NCBI RefSeq assembly: GCF_900115505.1
Contig: NZ_FOWQ01000007.1
Span: 62,001 to 126,000, forward strand
DNA: 64,000 nt
From: Geodermatophilus dictyosporus
Lineage (GTDB): Bacteria > Actinomycetota > Actinomycetes > Mycobacteriales > Geodermatophilaceae
Direction: 5' to 3'
Under the pieces are notes generated by a model. That model had not been told where the DNA came from, did not search any database, and saw only the letters and a program-made list of their open reading frames with translations. The first letter of the stretch is position 1. Each line of letters starts with the position of its first letter. The translations under genes and the position numbers were made by a program. Below are positions 18,006 through 31,339 of the stretch, piece by piece.

Positions 18006-19832
18006 ATGGCCGATGCCACGGTGGACCTGGCGGAGGTCTGGGACTCGGTCCGCGAGCGGCTGGCCACCAGCCTGACCCGTCAGCAGAACGCGATGCTCAA
18101 CCTCACCCGGCCGGTGGGCCTGGTGGGCGGCACCGCGGTGCTGGCCGCCCCGAACGAGTTCACCCAGACCGTGCTCGAGTCGCGGATGCGCCGGGTGCTG
18201 GCCGAGGCGCTGTCCGAGCAGCTCGGCCGCGACATCGGCGTCGCCATCCAGCTCGAGGACGTCCCGGCCGACACCGCCGCGCCACCGGCCCCGCAGCCCA
18301 CCCGCCGGCCGTGGACGCCGTCCGCCGACCTGTCCTCCGACGAGGAGCGCGAGCGGGCCGACGACGGCCGCAGCGCGTTCGGCGTCCGCAGCGACGCCCG
18401 CCCCCTGGACCGGCCCGCCGGAGCCGCGAGCGGCTACGAGCCCGCGCCCGGCTTCGACACGGCTGGCTACGACGCCCCCGCCTACGACGGCCCGGCCTAC
18501 GACACCCCGTCCTACGACGGCCCGCCCTACGACCAGCCCGCGGCCGGTGCCCCGGCCGGCGATCGCGGCGGGGCCGAGGAGTGGGGCGCCACCGACTGGA
18601 GCCCGGCCGGCCGCGGTCGCGGAACCGGCCGCCGGCGCGGCGTGCGCCCGGGCGAGGGCGCCGAGGTGCTGCCCTTCGACCTCGGCGACGACCTCCCGCC
18701 CGCGCCCGAGGAGGACCCGGCCCCTCGGCGGGGCGGCGGCCGGGCCGGGGGCAGCGCCGTCCCGCTGTTCGGCGACCGGCGCCCGCCCGCCGGCCAGGAC
18801 CCCGGGCTCAACCCCAAGTACGTCTTCGACAGCTTCGTCATCGGCAACAGCAACCGGTTCGCCCACGCCGCCGCGGTCGCCGTCGCCGAGGCCCCGGCAC
18901 GCGCCTACAACCCGCTGTTCGTCTACGGCGACTCCGGGCTGGGCAAGACCCACCTGCTGCACGCGATCGGGCACTACGCGGCGCGGATGTTCCCCAACGT
19001 GCGGGTGCGCTACGTGAGCACCGAGGAGTTCACCAACGAGTTCATCAACCTGGTGCACTCCGGCCGGGCCGAGGACTTCCGCCGCCGCTACCGCGACATC
19101 GACTTCCTGCTCATCGACGACATCCAGTTCCTGGAGCGCGCCGAGCGGACGCAGGAGGAGTTCTTCCACACCTTCAACACGCTGCACAACGCCAGCAAGC
19201 AGATCGTCATCACCTCCGACCGGGCGCCGAAGAAGCTGACGACGCTGGAGGACCGGCTGCGCACGCGGTTCGAGTGGGGTCTCATCACCGACGTCCAGGC
19301 GCCGGACCTGGAGACCCGCATCGCGATCCTGCGGAAGAAGGCCTACGGCGAGCGGCTGCAGGCGCCCGACCCGGTGCTGGAGTTCATCGCCAGCAAGGTG
19401 CAGACCAACATCCGCGAGCTCGAGGGCGCGCTGATCCGGGTCACCGCGTTCGCGTCGCTGAACAAGCAGCAGGTGGACCTGCCGCTGGCCGAGCTGGTGC
19501 TCAAGGACCTGATCAGCGACGAGCAGGGGCCGCAGATCACCGCGGCGATCATCATGGCGGCCACCGCGGAGTACTTCTCCGTGACCATGGAGGAGCTGCA
19601 GGGCGCCAACCGCAGCCGAACGCTGGTCAACGCCCGCCAGATCGCCATGTACCTGTGCCGCGAGCTCACCGAGCTGTCCCTGCCGCGGATCGGCGCCTCC
19701 TTCGGCGGCAAGGACCACACCACGGTCATGCACGCCGTCAAGAAGATCACCAACCTGATGAGCGAGCGGCGGGCGACGTACACGCAGGTCACCGAGCTGA
19801 CCGCCCGCATCAAGAGCCGCGCCCGGCAGTAG
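18006..19832 (+). CDS. dnaA: Chromosomal replication initiator DnaA
   Basis: 608 aa. Domain I about 1-95; a long disordered domain II about 96-265; AAA+ domain III from about 270 with Walker [10 protein letters not shown] (about 311) and Walker [10 protein letters not shown] (about 370); C-terminal domain IV HTH with [19 protein letters not shown] (about 560), which reads DnaA boxes. Domain II carries five exact-period Tyr-Asp-x-Pro repeats (18468-18540). ATG 18006 is chosen over an upstream in-frame ATG because of the ribosome site and the conserved domain I start. Confidence 0.98.
   Translation: MADATVDLAEVWDSVRERLATSLTRQQNAMLNLTRPVGLVGGTAVLAAPNEFTQTVLESRMRRVLAEALSEQLGRDIGVAIQLEDVPADTAAPPAPQPTRRPWTPSADLSSDEERERADDGRSAFGVRSDARPLDRPAGAASGYEPAPGFDTAGYDAPAYDGPAYDTPSYDGPPYDQPAAGAPAGDRGGAEEWGATDWSPAGRGRGTGRRRGVRPGEGAEVLPFDLGDDLPPAPEEDPAPRRGGGRAGGSAVPLFGDRRPPAGQDPGLNPKYVFDSFVIGNSNRFAHAAAVAVAEAPARAYNPLFVYGDSGLGKTHLLHAIGHYAARMFPNVRVRYVSTEEFTNEFINLVHSGRAEDFRRRYRDIDFLLIDDIQFLERAERTQEEFFHTFNTLHNASKQIVITSDRAPKKLTTLEDRLRTRFEWGLITDVQAPDLETRIAILRKKAYGERLQAPDPVLEFIASKVQTNIRELEGALIRVTAFASLNKQQVDLPLAELVLKDLISDEQGPQITAAIIMAATAEYFSVTMEELQGANRSRTLVNARQIAMYLCRELTELSLPRIGASFGGKDHTTVMHAVKKITNLMSERRATYTQVTELTARIKSRARQ
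18468..18540 (+). repeat. 15-bp coding minisatellite in dnaA domain II
   Basis: TACGAC recurs at 18468, 18483, 18498, 18513 and 18528, an exact 15-base period. It encodes five Y-D-x-P-x units in the disordered DnaA linker. Confidence 0.85.
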
Positions 19833-20708
19833 CGCGCCGACGGTGTGCGCTCACGCGCGGTCCTGCCGTCAGGAACCGCGCACCAGCGCACGGCGTCGCC
19901 CCCGACCGGCCCCCGCCGTCCACTTCCGGGACCGCGCCGGCCCGCGGGCTGTCCACAACCGGGAGAGGGTGGGGACACATCCGAGGACCGCGTCCTCGCA
20001 GGCATCCGGGCCGGTCGGGCACCCCACCGCTGTCGACAGGTCGCCGAGTTGTCCCCAGGGATGTGCACACCCTGGGGAGATCGTGATCCCCGTGTGATCC
20101 CGGTGGCCGCGACGGCCGTGGGGGGCGGTCCCGTCCCCAGGCCACTCCCCAGGTGTGCACGGAGCGTCACACGACCGTGGCGACCTGCGCTTTCGTCCTG
20201 CCAGGGGACCGCCGTCCACCGTCGCACCGGGCCCGTCCACGCCCACCGGACGGCGGCCGGAGGGCGACCTGGGCACGGACTGGGGATCGGACGTGGGGGA
20301 GCGGGGGACAGCAGGTGGACTGCGGGCGGTCGGTGTGCACACCCGTCGAGATGTCCACGTGTCGACAACAGGAGGAGGTCGGTTGCCCACACGGGACCAA
20401 CACGTCGACTCGTGGCCTGACCTGCACGAAGGGCCTCGATCCCCAGCTTCCACACCGGTGATGACGGAGATGAGGGAGATAGATCCAGGTTTTCTCGAAC
20501 CCCAGTAGGGGTGGGGAAGCGCTGGCTGGAGGGCCTGGAGCGGACAGCGGGACGCCTGATCGGGTCCCGGGTTCCCCCGTGCGTGCCCCGACGGGCACGA
20601 TGAACCGCGCAGGACGCATCGAGCACCGTCCCCGGGCTGCACGGACGCCGGGGAGCGGAGGTGCGCAGACGACAGCAGTGGACCGTGCAGAGCTGGGGTG
20701 GGTCGGTC
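19833..20708. other. oriC: Replication origin oriC
   Basis: About 876 bp without a gene between dnaA and dnaN, the standard actinobacterial oriC position. DnaA-box-like nonamers include CTGTCCACA (19949-19957), CTGTCGACA (20030-20038), TTGTCCCCA (20049-20057), ATGTCCACG (20351-20359) and TGTCGACAA (20360-20368, reverse of TTGTCGACA), plus several TGTGCAC and CCCCAGG motifs. The most AT-rich stretch, 20458-20512, is a candidate unwinding element. Boxes are degenerate, as in other high-GC actinobacteria. Confidence 0.88.
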
Positions 20709-21872
20709 ATGGAGTTCCGGGTGACACGCGAGGTGCTCGCCGATGCCGTCGCGTGGACGGCGCGCAGCCTGCCGCCGCGCCCGTCGGTGCCGGTGCTCGC
20801 CGGCATCCTGCTCGAGGTCGACGGCAGCCAGCTGTCGGTCTCCGGCTTCGACTACGAGGTCTCCGCGCGCGCGGAGGTCGACGTGCAGGCCAGCGAGAGC
20901 GGCCGCACGCTCGTCCCCGGCCGGCTGCTCGCCGAGATCACCCGCGCGCTGCCCCCACACCCGGTCGACGTCCGCGCCGAGGGCCCCCGGCTGTCGATCA
21001 CCTGTGGCAACGCGCGGTTCAGCCTCCCCACGCTGCCGGCCGAGGACTACCCCTCGCTGCCGTCGATGCCCTCGTCGGCCGGGGTCGTCGACAGCGACGT
21101 CTTCGCCGAGGCGGTGGGCCAGGTCGCCGTCGCCGCGGGCCGGGACGACACCCTCCCGATGCTCACCGGCGTCCGGCTGGAGATCGACGACGACCGGGTG
21201 ACCCTGGCCGCCACCGACCGCTACCGCCTGGCGGTGCGCGAGTTCGCCTGGCGCCCCGAGACGCCGGGACTGTCGGCCGCCGTCCTGGTGCCCGCCCGCA
21301 CGCTCGCCGACGCCGCCCGCACGCTGACCAGCGGCCCGGAGATCGTCGTCTCGCTGTCCTCGGGCGGCTCGGGCGAGGGCATCCTCGGCCTGTCGGGCAA
21401 GGACCGGCAGACCACCACCCGGCTGCTGGACGCCGAGTTCGTCAAGTACCGGGCGATCATGCCGACCGACTCCAGCGCCAACGCGACGCTGCCGGTCGTG
21501 CAGTTCACCGACGCCGCCAAGCGCGTCGCCCTGGTCGCCGAGCGTGGCACGCCGCTGCGCTGCGAGTTCACCCCCGGCCAGGTCACCCTGCGCGCCGGCG
21601 GCAGCGACGACGAGGGGCAGGCCGAGGAGCGCTGCGACGTCGAGTTCGACGGCGACCCGCTGACCATCGGCTTCAACCCGACCTTCCTGCTCGACGGGCT
21701 GGCCGCGGTGCACACGAGCCGGGCGCGGATGGACTTCACCAGCCCGCTCAAGCCCGCCGTCCTCTCCGGGGTGGAGGACCCGGCCGCCGCCGACGCCGAC
21801 GGCGCGCGGGCCTCCGCCGACCGGCCGGGCAGCTACCGCTACCTGATCATGCCGGTGCGGCTGCCGGGCTGA
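20709..21872 (+). CDS. dnaN: DNA polymerase III beta sliding clamp
   Basis: 387 aa. Homodimeric ring clamp with three repeated clamp folds; MEFRVTREVLADAVAWTARSL opening (split here as MEFRVTREV and following) and C-terminal YRYLIMPVRLPG are typical. It tethers Pol III to DNA and is part of the dnaA-dnaN-gnd-recF origin cluster. ATG 20709 is chosen; an in-frame start at 20661 would add residues without homology. Confidence 0.97.
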   Translation: MEFRVTREVLADAVAWTARSLPPRPSVPVLAGILLEVDGSQLSVSGFDYEVSARAEVDVQASESGRTLVPGRLLAEITRALPPHPVDVRAEGPRLSITCGNARFSLPTLPAEDYPSLPSMPSSAGVVDSDVFAEAVGQVAVAAGRDDTLPMLTGVRLEIDDDRVTLAATDRYRLAVREFAWRPETPGLSAAVLVPARTLADAARTLTSGPEIVVSLSSGGSGEGILGLSGKDRQTTTRLLDAEFVKYRAIMPTDSSANATLPVVQFTDAAKRVALVAERGTPLRCEFTPGQVTLRAGGSDDEGQAEERCDVEFDGDPLTIGFNPTFLLDGLAAVHTSRARMDFTSPLKPAVLSGVEDPAAADADGARASADRPGSYRYLIMPVRLPG

Positions 21873-22019
21873 CGGCGGACCACCTCCACCGCCGCGCGGG
21901 TCCCCGCAGGAGGGCGGCGCGAGAGGTGTCCCGCCCCTCCGGGGAGGGCACCGCACACCTCGGGCAGCGCACCGTCGCGTGCGCCCGTGCCATGACGACC
22001 GCGAGGGAAGGACTGAGCC

Positions 22020-22952
<933 letters not shown>

Positions 22953-23006
22953 GGAAGGACCACCCTCCCCCCCACGCCCCGCACGCCCGGCGCGGGCGGG
23001 TCTGAG
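22953..23006 (+). repeat. Possible degenerate hairpin element (gnd-recF)
   Basis: The 54-bp gap opens with AAGGACC followed by a C-run and ends in a GGCGCGGGCGGG stretch, loosely like the trxB-trxA and gyrB-gyrA elements. The outer stem is not preserved, so membership is uncertain. Confidence 0.25.
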
Positions 23007-24167
23007 GTGTACGTGCGGCACCTCCAGCTCGTCGACTTCCGCAACTGGGAGAAGGTCGACCTGGCGCTGGGCCCGGGCCCGACGGTGGTCGTCGGGCGCA
23101 ACGGGGAGGGCAAGACCAACCTCGTCGAGGCGGTGGGCTACCTCGCGACGATGAGCAGCCACCGGGTGTCGGCCGACGCCCCGCTGGTGCGCCACGGCGC
23201 CGCACAGGCCGTCGTCCGCGCGGCGCTGCGCCGGGAGGACCGCGAGCTGCTCGTCGAGGTCGAGGTCAACCCCGGGCGGGCGAACCGGGTGCGGGTCAAC
23301 CGCGCGGCGCTGCCGCGTCCCCGCGAGCTGCTCGGCCTGGTCACCAGCGTACTGTTCGCGCCCGAGGACCTCGCCCTGGTGCGCGGCGACCCCGCCGAGC
23401 GGCGCCGCTTCCTCGACGACCTGCTGGTCAGCCGCACGCCCCGGCTCGCGGGGGTGCGCAGCGACTACGAGCGCGTGCTGAAGCAGCGCAACGCGCTGCT
23501 CAGGACCGCCCGGATGGCGCGCGGCGACGCGCTGGCCACCCTCGACGTGTGGGACGCCCACCTCGTCGAGCTCGGCGGCCAGCTGCTCGCCGCCCGGCTG
23601 GCGCTGGTCGCCGACCTCGCCCCGCACGTGGCGCACGCCTACGCCGCCGTCGCCGGACCCGGCGCGGCACCGGCCGGTCTGGGCTACGCCAGCAGCGTGC
23701 CCCTGGCCGGCGACGGGACGCCGCCGGCCAGGGGGACGGCGACGCCGCCGGCCGCCGAGCTGGCGGCGGCGCTGCGCGCGCGGGTGGCCGAGCGCCGGCG
23801 CGACGAGGTCGACCGCGGCGTGACGCTGGTCGGCCCGCACCGCGACGACCTGGTGCTGCACCTGGGCCCGGCGCCGGCCAAGGGCTTCGCCAGCCACGGC
23901 GAGTCCTGGTCGCTGGCGCTGGCGCTCAAGCTCGGCTGCTTCGCCCTGCGGCGCGCCGACGGCGAGGAGCCGATCCTGGTCCTGGACGACGTGTTCGCCA
24001 CCCTCGACGCCGGGCGGCGGGCCGCGCTCACCGACGTCGCCCGGTCGGCCGAGCAGACGCTCATCACCGCGGCCGTCCTCGACGACGTGCCCGAGGAGCT
24101 GAGGGGAGCCCGCGTGGAGGTCTCCGGGGGGACGGCGACGCCGGTGGAGACGGTGCCCGGTGGCTGA
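23007..24167 (+). CDS. recF: DNA replication and repair protein RecF
   Basis: 386 aa. SMC-like ATPase that loads RecA at ssDNA gaps. N-terminal [15 protein letters not shown], Walker [14 protein letters not shown] at about residue 31, signature-region [10 protein letters not shown] at about 272 and Walker [14 protein letters not shown] at about 322. GTG 23007 lies three bases after the hairpin-like gap. The stop overlaps the next gene by 8 bases. Confidence 0.96.
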   Translation: MYVRHLQLVDFRNWEKVDLALGPGPTVVVGRNGEGKTNLVEAVGYLATMSSHRVSADAPLVRHGAAQAVVRAALRREDRELLVEVEVNPGRANRVRVNRAALPRPRELLGLVTSVLFAPEDLALVRGDPAERRRFLDDLLVSRTPRLAGVRSDYERVLKQRNALLRTARMARGDALATLDVWDAHLVELGGQLLAARLALVADLAPHVAHAYAAVAGPGAAPAGLGYASSVPLAGDGTPPARGTATPPAAELAAALRARVAERRRDEVDRGVTLVGPHRDDLVLHLGPAPAKGFASHGESWSLALALKLGCFALRRADGEEPILVLDDVFATLDAGRRAALTDVARSAEQTLITAAVLDDVPEELRGARVEVSGGTATPVETVPGG

Positions 24168-24660
24168 GGACCGCCAGGCCCGGCCCAGCGACATCGCGCG
24201 CGCGGCGCTGGAGGCGGCCCGCGCGGCCTCGGCGGCGCGTCCCGCACCCACCCGCCGGCGGGTGGCCGGTCCCCGGCGGAAGTGGACCGGCCCACGGCCC
24301 GGCGACGACGACCCGCAGCCCCTGGCCCGCCTCGTCGACTCGCTGGTCAGCACGCAGGACTGGACCGAGCAGACCCGGGTGGGCGCGGTCTTCGGCCGCT
24401 GGTCGGCGCTGGTCGGCCCGGACATCGCCGCCCACTGCCGCCCCGAGACGCTCACCGAGGGCGAGCTGCTCGTCGTCGCCGAGTCCACCGCGTGGGCCAC
24501 CCAGCTGCGGCTGCTGGCCCCGACGATCCTGGCCCGGCTGCGCGCGCAGGTGGGCGGGGACGTCGTGACCCGGCTGCGCGTTGTCGGACCGACGGCCCCC
24601 AGCTGGAAGAAGGGCCCGCGGTCGGTCCGCGGGCGGGGGCCGCGCGACACGTACGGATGA
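24160..24660 (+). CDS. DciA/DUF721 family protein
   Basis: 166 aa. Basic, Ala/Arg-rich N-terminus, then the DUF721 core (about 60-145: [37 protein letters not shown]). DciA proteins of this family help load the replicative helicase DnaB in bacteria without DnaC (established). Position after recF is conserved in actinobacteria. GTG 24160 overlaps the recF stop by 8 bases. Confidence 0.9.
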   Translation: MAEDRQARPSDIARAALEAARAASAARPAPTRRRVAGPRRKWTGPRPGDDDPQPLARLVDSLVSTQDWTEQTRVGAVFGRWSALVGPDIAAHCRPETLTEGELLVVAESTAWATQLRLLAPTILARLRAQVGGDVVTRLRVVGPTAPSWKKGPRSVRGRGPRDTYG

Positions 24661-24673
24661 GGACGGTGCCCCG

Positions 24674-25528
24674 ATGAGCAGCCCGCACAGCCACGACGAC
24701 GACGACCAGCGCCCGCGGGACGAGGAGCCCGGCGGCCGGCAGGAGCCGGTGCACCTGGGCAAGGGCGACCGCGGCCCGGCGTCGGGGGACGGCGGCAGCG
24801 GGCCGGGCACGTGGCAGCCGCCGGGCTGGGACCTGCCGCCGGCCGAGCCCGAGCGCCGTCCCGAGGAGCCGCCGCCGGCCGCACCACCCGGTCCGACCCC
24901 GGCCTGGGGCGGCCGGCCGCGGACGCCGTCGGTCGCCGAGCAGGTGTTCCGGTACCAGGGCGACACCGTGGGCGCGCAGAGCTGGGCGCTGCAGCACGGC
25001 TGGACCGTCTCCGACGGCACCGCGCCGGAGGACGCCGTCCTCGCCGAGCTGGTGGCCAGCGCCCCGGTGCGCACCGCCAGGGAGCACCGCGCCGCCGGGG
25101 TGATGCGCGGCCGGGCCGGGGCGCTGGACCTGGTCGCCTTCGACGTCGTGTTCGTGGACAGGCGGCGCACCGTGCCGCAGTGGGCGGTCACCGCGGCGCC
25201 GGTGCTGCTGCCGCTGCCGGGCCTGCGGCTCTCGCCGGCCCGGTTCTGGCGGCACCGCACCGGCGGGCTGGTGCCGGTGCCCAGCGGCGACGAGGTCTTC
25301 GACGCCCGCTGGGTGCTGCTCGCTGCCGAGGAGGGGGAGGCGGTGCGGCGGCTGGTGGCCGACCAGGCGGTGCGCGGGCTGCTCATGGGCACCGACGACG
25401 GCGACGAGTTCTGGACCGCCGCCGGCCACCTCGCCGCCGTCCGGCCCGACGGCCACCGGCCCGAGCTGCTCGAGCACCACGCCCGGCTGCTCACCGCGAT
25501 GGTCGCCGCGCTCGCCGGCGCGGCCTGA
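24674..25528 (+). CDS. Conserved actinobacterial hypothetical protein
   Basis: 284 aa. Disordered, Pro/Asp-rich first ~80 residues, then a folded part (about 95-284) beginning FRYQGDTVGAQSWALQHGW. No signal peptide or membrane helix. I do not recognise a family with known function. It lies 13 bp after the DUF721 gene and 15 bp before the ABC transporter, so it is probably co-transcribed. ATG 24674 is chosen; the longer in-frame start at 24581 lies inside the upstream gene. Confidence 0.7.
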   Translation: MSSPHSHDDDDQRPRDEEPGGRQEPVHLGKGDRGPASGDGGSGPGTWQPPGWDLPPAEPERRPEEPPPAAPPGPTPAWGGRPRTPSVAEQVFRYQGDTVGAQSWALQHGWTVSDGTAPEDAVLAELVASAPVRTAREHRAAGVMRGRAGALDLVAFDVVFVDRRRTVPQWAVTAAPVLLPLPGLRLSPARFWRHRTGGLVPVPSGDEVFDARWVLLAAEEGEAVRRLVADQAVRGLLMGTDDGDEFWTAAGHLAAVRPDGHRPELLEHHARLLTAMVAALAGAA

Positions 25529-25543
25529 GCCCGGGGGCCGGGC

Positions 25544-27313
25544 GTGACCGACCCCGGCGGGACCCCGGCACCCGCGCCGGCCGCGGGGCTGCGCGAGCTG
25601 CTGCCGCTGGTCCGGCCGCACCGGCGGCCGCTGCTGCTGGCCGCCGGGCTGTCGCTCGTGGGCGCGGCCGCGGCCCTGGCCCAGCCGGTGCTGGTCGGCC
25701 GGGTCATCTCGGCGGTGGGCGCGGGCCGGCCGCTGCTGCCCGCCGTGGCCGCGCTCGTGCTGGTCCTCGTCGCCGGGGCCGTGCTGAACGCCGCGCAGTC
25801 CTACCTGCTGCAGCGCACCGGTGAGGGTGTCGTCCTCACCACCCGGCGGGTGCTGGCCGACCGGCTGCTGCGGCTGCCCGTGGCCGAGTACGACCGCCGG
25901 CGCACCGGCGACCTGATGTCCCGGGTCGGCGCCGACACCACGCTGCTGCGCGCCACGGTCACCTCCGGGGTGGTCGAGGTGGCCGGCTCGGTGGTGGTCG
26001 CGGTCGGCGCGCTGGTGGCCATGGCGCTGGTCGACGTATGGCTGCTGCTGGTGACGGTGACCTCCGTCGCGGTGGGCCTGGCCGTGGTGGTGGCCTCCAG
26101 CCGGCGCGTGCGGCGGCTGTCGCAGCGGGCCCAGGAGGAGGTCGGGGCGATGACGGCGGCCGTCGAGCGGGCGCTCTCGGCGGTGCGGACGATCCGGGCC
26201 AGCGGCGCGACGGCGCGGGAGGTGGCCGGCGTGGGCGACAGCGCCGGGCGGGCCTACCGGGCCGGCGTCTCGGTCGCCCGGCTGGAGGCGCTGGTGCAGC
26301 CGGCCGGCATGGTCGCCGTCCAGGGGGCGTTCCTCGCCGTCCTCGGGCTGGGCGGGTACCGGGTGGCCACCGGCTCGATCGCCGTCGCCGACCTGGTCGC
26401 GTTCATCCTCTACCTGTTCCTGCTGGTCATGCCGCTGGGCCAGGCGATCGGGGCGTGGACACAGCTGCAGACCGGGCTGGGCGCGCTGGCCCGCATCCAG
26501 GACGTCCTCGGCCTCGAGCCCGAGCGCGCGGAGGCCGCCGAGGTGGGCGGGGCGACGGTGGCGCCCCGGACGGCGGCGCCCGGTGTGCCGCTGCTGGAGC
26601 TCGACGACGTCTCGTTCGCCTACCCCGACGGCACGGAGGTGCTGCGCGGGGTCTCCCTCACCGTGCCGGCCGGGAGCCGGGTGGCGCTGGTGGGTCCGTC
26701 GGGGGCGGGCAAGTCGACGGTGCTGGCGCTGGTCGAGGGCTTCTACCCGCTCAGCGGCGGCACGATCCGGTGGGCCGGCACCGACGTCCGGGAGCTGCCG
26801 CGGGCGGCGCTGCGCGCGCAGCTGGGCTACGTCGAGCAGGAGGCGCCGGTGCTGGCCGGCACGGTGCGGGAGAACCTGCTGCTGGCCGCGCCGCACGCCG
26901 CCGACGACGAGCTGTGGGCGGTGCTGGCCGACGTCGGGCTGACCGGGGTGGTGCAGCGCTCACCGCGGGGCCTGGACGTGCCGGTCGGTGACGAGGGCGT
27001 CCTGCTGTCGGGCGGCGAGCGGCAGCGGCTGGCCATCGCCCGGTCCCTGCTGGCCCGCCCGGCGCTGCTGCTGCTCGACGAGCCCACCGCCAGCCTCGAC
27101 GCCCGCAACGAGGGCCTGCTGCGCGAGACGCTCGCCGCCGCGGCCGCCGACCGGGCGCTGCTCGTCGTCGCCCACCGGCTGTCCACCGTGCTCGACAGCG
27201 ACCAGATCGTCGTCCTGGACGCGGGCCGAGTCGTCGCCCGCGGCACCCACGGCGAGCTGGTCGGGACCAGCCCCCTCTACCGCGAGCTCGCCGCCGCCCA
27301 GCTGCTGGTCTGA
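25544..27313 (+). CDS. ABC exporter, fused membrane and ATPase domains
   Basis: 589 aa half-transporter. Six-helix exporter domain (about 20-310), then the nucleotide-binding domain with Walker A GPSGAGKST (about 386), signature LSGGERQRLAIARSLL (about 488) and Walker B ALLLLDEPTASLDA (about 507). Works as a homodimer, or as a heterodimer if a partner exists elsewhere. Substrate is unknown; lipid or drug export is typical. GTG 25544 follows the hypothetical gene closely. Confidence 0.92.
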   Translation: MTDPGGTPAPAPAAGLRELLPLVRPHRRPLLLAAGLSLVGAAAALAQPVLVGRVISAVGAGRPLLPAVAALVLVLVAGAVLNAAQSYLLQRTGEGVVLTTRRVLADRLLRLPVAEYDRRRTGDLMSRVGADTTLLRATVTSGVVEVAGSVVVAVGALVAMALVDVWLLLVTVTSVAVGLAVVVASSRRVRRLSQRAQEEVGAMTAAVERALSAVRTIRASGATAREVAGVGDSAGRAYRAGVSVARLEALVQPAGMVAVQGAFLAVLGLGGYRVATGSIAVADLVAFILYLFLLVMPLGQAIGAWTQLQTGLGALARIQDVLGLEPERAEAAEVGGATVAPRTAAPGVPLLELDDVSFAYPDGTEVLRGVSLTVPAGSRVALVGPSGAGKSTVLALVEGFYPLSGGTIRWAGTDVRELPRAALRAQLGYVEQEAPVLAGTVRENLLLAAPHAADDELWAVLADVGLTGVVQRSPRGLDVPVGDEGVLLSGGERQRLAIARSLLARPALLLLDEPTASLDARNEGLLRETLAAAAADRALLVVAHRLSTVLDSDQIVVLDAGRVVARGTHGELVGTSPLYRELAAAQLLV

Positions 27314-27345
27314 CGCGGCGACGATCAGGTGACCTGGTGCTTGAG

Positions 27346-27379
27346 CGTCCTCCCCGACGGTGGGCGGTCGGGGAGGACG
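27346..27379. terminator. Bidirectional terminator between ABC exporter and SDR gene
   Basis: Perfect 13-bp stem (27346-27358 with 27367-27379) and an 8-base loop, between convergent genes. Confidence 0.8.
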
Positions 27380-27406
27380 TGCTGCGGCGCGGGAGGACGT
27401 CCCCCG

Positions 27407-28924
27407 TCACGCAGCGCGGCCGGTCGCGGCCCGCTCGTCGCCGGCGTCGAGCGCCTCGGCGGCGCGGCAGATGTTGCGGATCATGCTGCCGAAGACGATC
27501 CCGTGGAACGGCGAGATGCTCCACCAGTACGCCTGCCCGGCCAGGCCGAGCGGGTGGAAGGTGGCCTTCTGCCGCAGCCGGGTGCGCCCGGCGTCCCCAC
27601 GTTCCACGTGGAACTCGAGCCAGGCGAGGCCCGGCACCCGCATCTCCGCGCGCAGCCGCAGCAGCCGGCCCTCCTCGAGCTCCTCGACCCGCCACCAGTC
27701 CAGGGCGTCGCCCACGTAGAGGTCCCGGGGGTCGCGCCGGCCGCGGCGCAGCCCGACACCGCCCACCGCGCGGTCCAGCCAGCCGCGCACCTCCCAGGCC
27801 AGCGGGAAGCTGTACCAGCCGGTCTCCCCCCCGATGCCCTCGACGACCCGCCACAGCGAGTCCGGCGAGGCGTCGGTCTCGCGGGTCCGCTCGTCGAGGT
27901 AGAGGCTGCCGCCGGCCCAGTCGGGGTCGCTGGGCAGCGGGTCCGACGGCGCCCCCGGCACCGACGCGCCGGTCCACCGGGTGTCGACGGCGTTGTTGCG
28001 GACCTTCAGCACCGCCAGCCGCACCGCCTCGTCGAAGCCGAGCAGGCCCTCGGGCGGGTCGGGCACGTACTGCGCGATGTCGTGCTCCTTGCAGACGACG
28101 GTGTTGCGCAGGGACTCCACCAGCGGCCGCGCGATGCCCGCCGGGACCGGCGTGATGACGCCGACCCAGTGGCTCGACAGTGACGGCGTGAAGATCGGCA
28201 CCGGCAGGATCCGTCGCCGCGGCAGCCCGGTGACCTCGGCGTAGCGCTGCATCATCGTCGCGTAGTCCATGACGTCGGGGCCGCCGATGTCGAAGCAGCG
28301 GTGCACGTCGGGCGGCAGCGTGGCGCAGCCGACCAGGTAGCGCAGGACGTCGCGGATGGCGATCGGCTGGATCCGGCTGTGCACCCACCGGGGGGTGATC
28401 ATCACCGGCAGCCGCTCGGTGAGGTAGCGCAGCATCTCGAAGGACACCGAGCCCGAGCCCAGGACGACCGCCGCGCGCAGGACCACCGTCGGCACCCCGG
28501 AGGCCAGCAGGACCCGCGCCACCTCGGTGCGGCTGCGCAGGTGGGGGGAGAGCTCCTCGTCCTCCGGCTCGAGCCCGCCGAGGAAGACCAGCCGGCCGAC
28601 GCCGGCCTCGCGCACCGCGCCGGCCGTGACCTCCGCCGACCGCCGTTCCGTGGCCTCGAACTCCGGGCCGCTGCCGAGGGAGTGGATGAGGTAGTAGACG
28701 ACGTCGACGCCGGCGCAGGCGCGGGTCACCGCGTCGGCGTCGGTGGCGTCGGCCTCGGCGACCTGCACCTGCCCGATCCAGGGCCGGTCGCGCAGCTTCT
28801 GCGGCGCGCGGGTCAGCACGCGGACGCGGTGGCCGGCGGCGAGGAGCTCGGGGACGAGGCGGCCGCCCACGTAGCCGGTGGCGCCGGTGACCAGACAGGT
28901 GAGTGCACGCTCGGCGGGCTGCAT
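27407..28924 (-). CDS. SDR family NAD(P)-binding protein with DUF2867 domain
   Basis: 505 aa. N-terminal atypical SDR/epimerase fold with TCLVTGATGYVGGRLVPELL and YLIHSLG motifs (about 1-300), then a C-terminal DUF2867 domain (about 330-495: YWWSISPFHGIVFGSMIRNI). Similar two-domain proteins are annotated as putative oxidoreductases; the substrate is unknown. ATG 28924 is chosen because homology starts there; an in-frame 29122 start would run into the gyrB leader. A perfect parS lies in the DUF2867 coding part (27601-27614). Confidence 0.85.
   Translation of the reverse strand: MQPAERALTCLVTGATGYVGGRLVPELLAAGHRVRVLTRAPQKLRDRPWIGQVQVAEADATDADAVTRACAGVDVVYYLIHSLGSGPEFEATERRSAEVTAGAVREAGVGRLVFLGGLEPEDEELSPHLRSRTEVARVLLASGVPTVVLRAAVVLGSGSVSFEMLRYLTERLPVMITPRWVHSRIQPIAIRDVLRYLVGCATLPPDVHRCFDIGGPDVMDYATMMQRYAEVTGLPRRRILPVPIFTPSLSSHWVGVITPVPAGIARPLVESLRNTVVCKEHDIAQYVPDPPEGLLGFDEAVRLAVLKVRNNAVDTRWTGASVPGAPSDPLPSDPDWAGGSLYLDERTRETDASPDSLWRVVEGIGGETGWYSFPLAWEVRGWLDRAVGGVGLRRGRRDPRDLYVGDALDWWRVEELEEGRLLRLRAEMRVPGLAWLEFHVERGDAGRTRLRQKATFHPLGLAGQAYWWSISPFHGIVFGSMIRNICRAAEALDAGDERAATGRAA
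27601..27614. promoter_or_regulatory. parS site 3, inside the SDR gene
   Basis: GTTCCACGTGGAAC, identical to parS 2, inside a coding sequence about 13.8 kb from the first two sites and 7 kb past oriC. A perfect 14-mer is unlikely by chance in 64 kb. Confidence 0.9.
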
Positions 28925-31236
<2,312 letters not shown>

Positions 31237-31240
31237 TGTA

Positions 31241-31297
31241 AGGACCCCCGTGCCCCCCACTGCTCGCTCGCTCGCAGCGGGCCCCTGCACGGGGGCC
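31241..31297 (+). repeat. Intergenic hairpin element, copy 2 (gyrB-gyrA)
   Basis: 57-bp relative of 7231-7288. Both start AGGACCCCC and end GGGGGCC, but the outer stem here is CCCCCGTG/CACGGGGG and the inner stem CTGC/GCAG, so paired bases changed together. The apical CTCGCTCGCTC run is shared. Confidence 0.65.
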
Positions 31298-31339
31298 ACC
31301 TCGACTCAGCCACCGTGCGATGGACCATGAGGACCTGAA

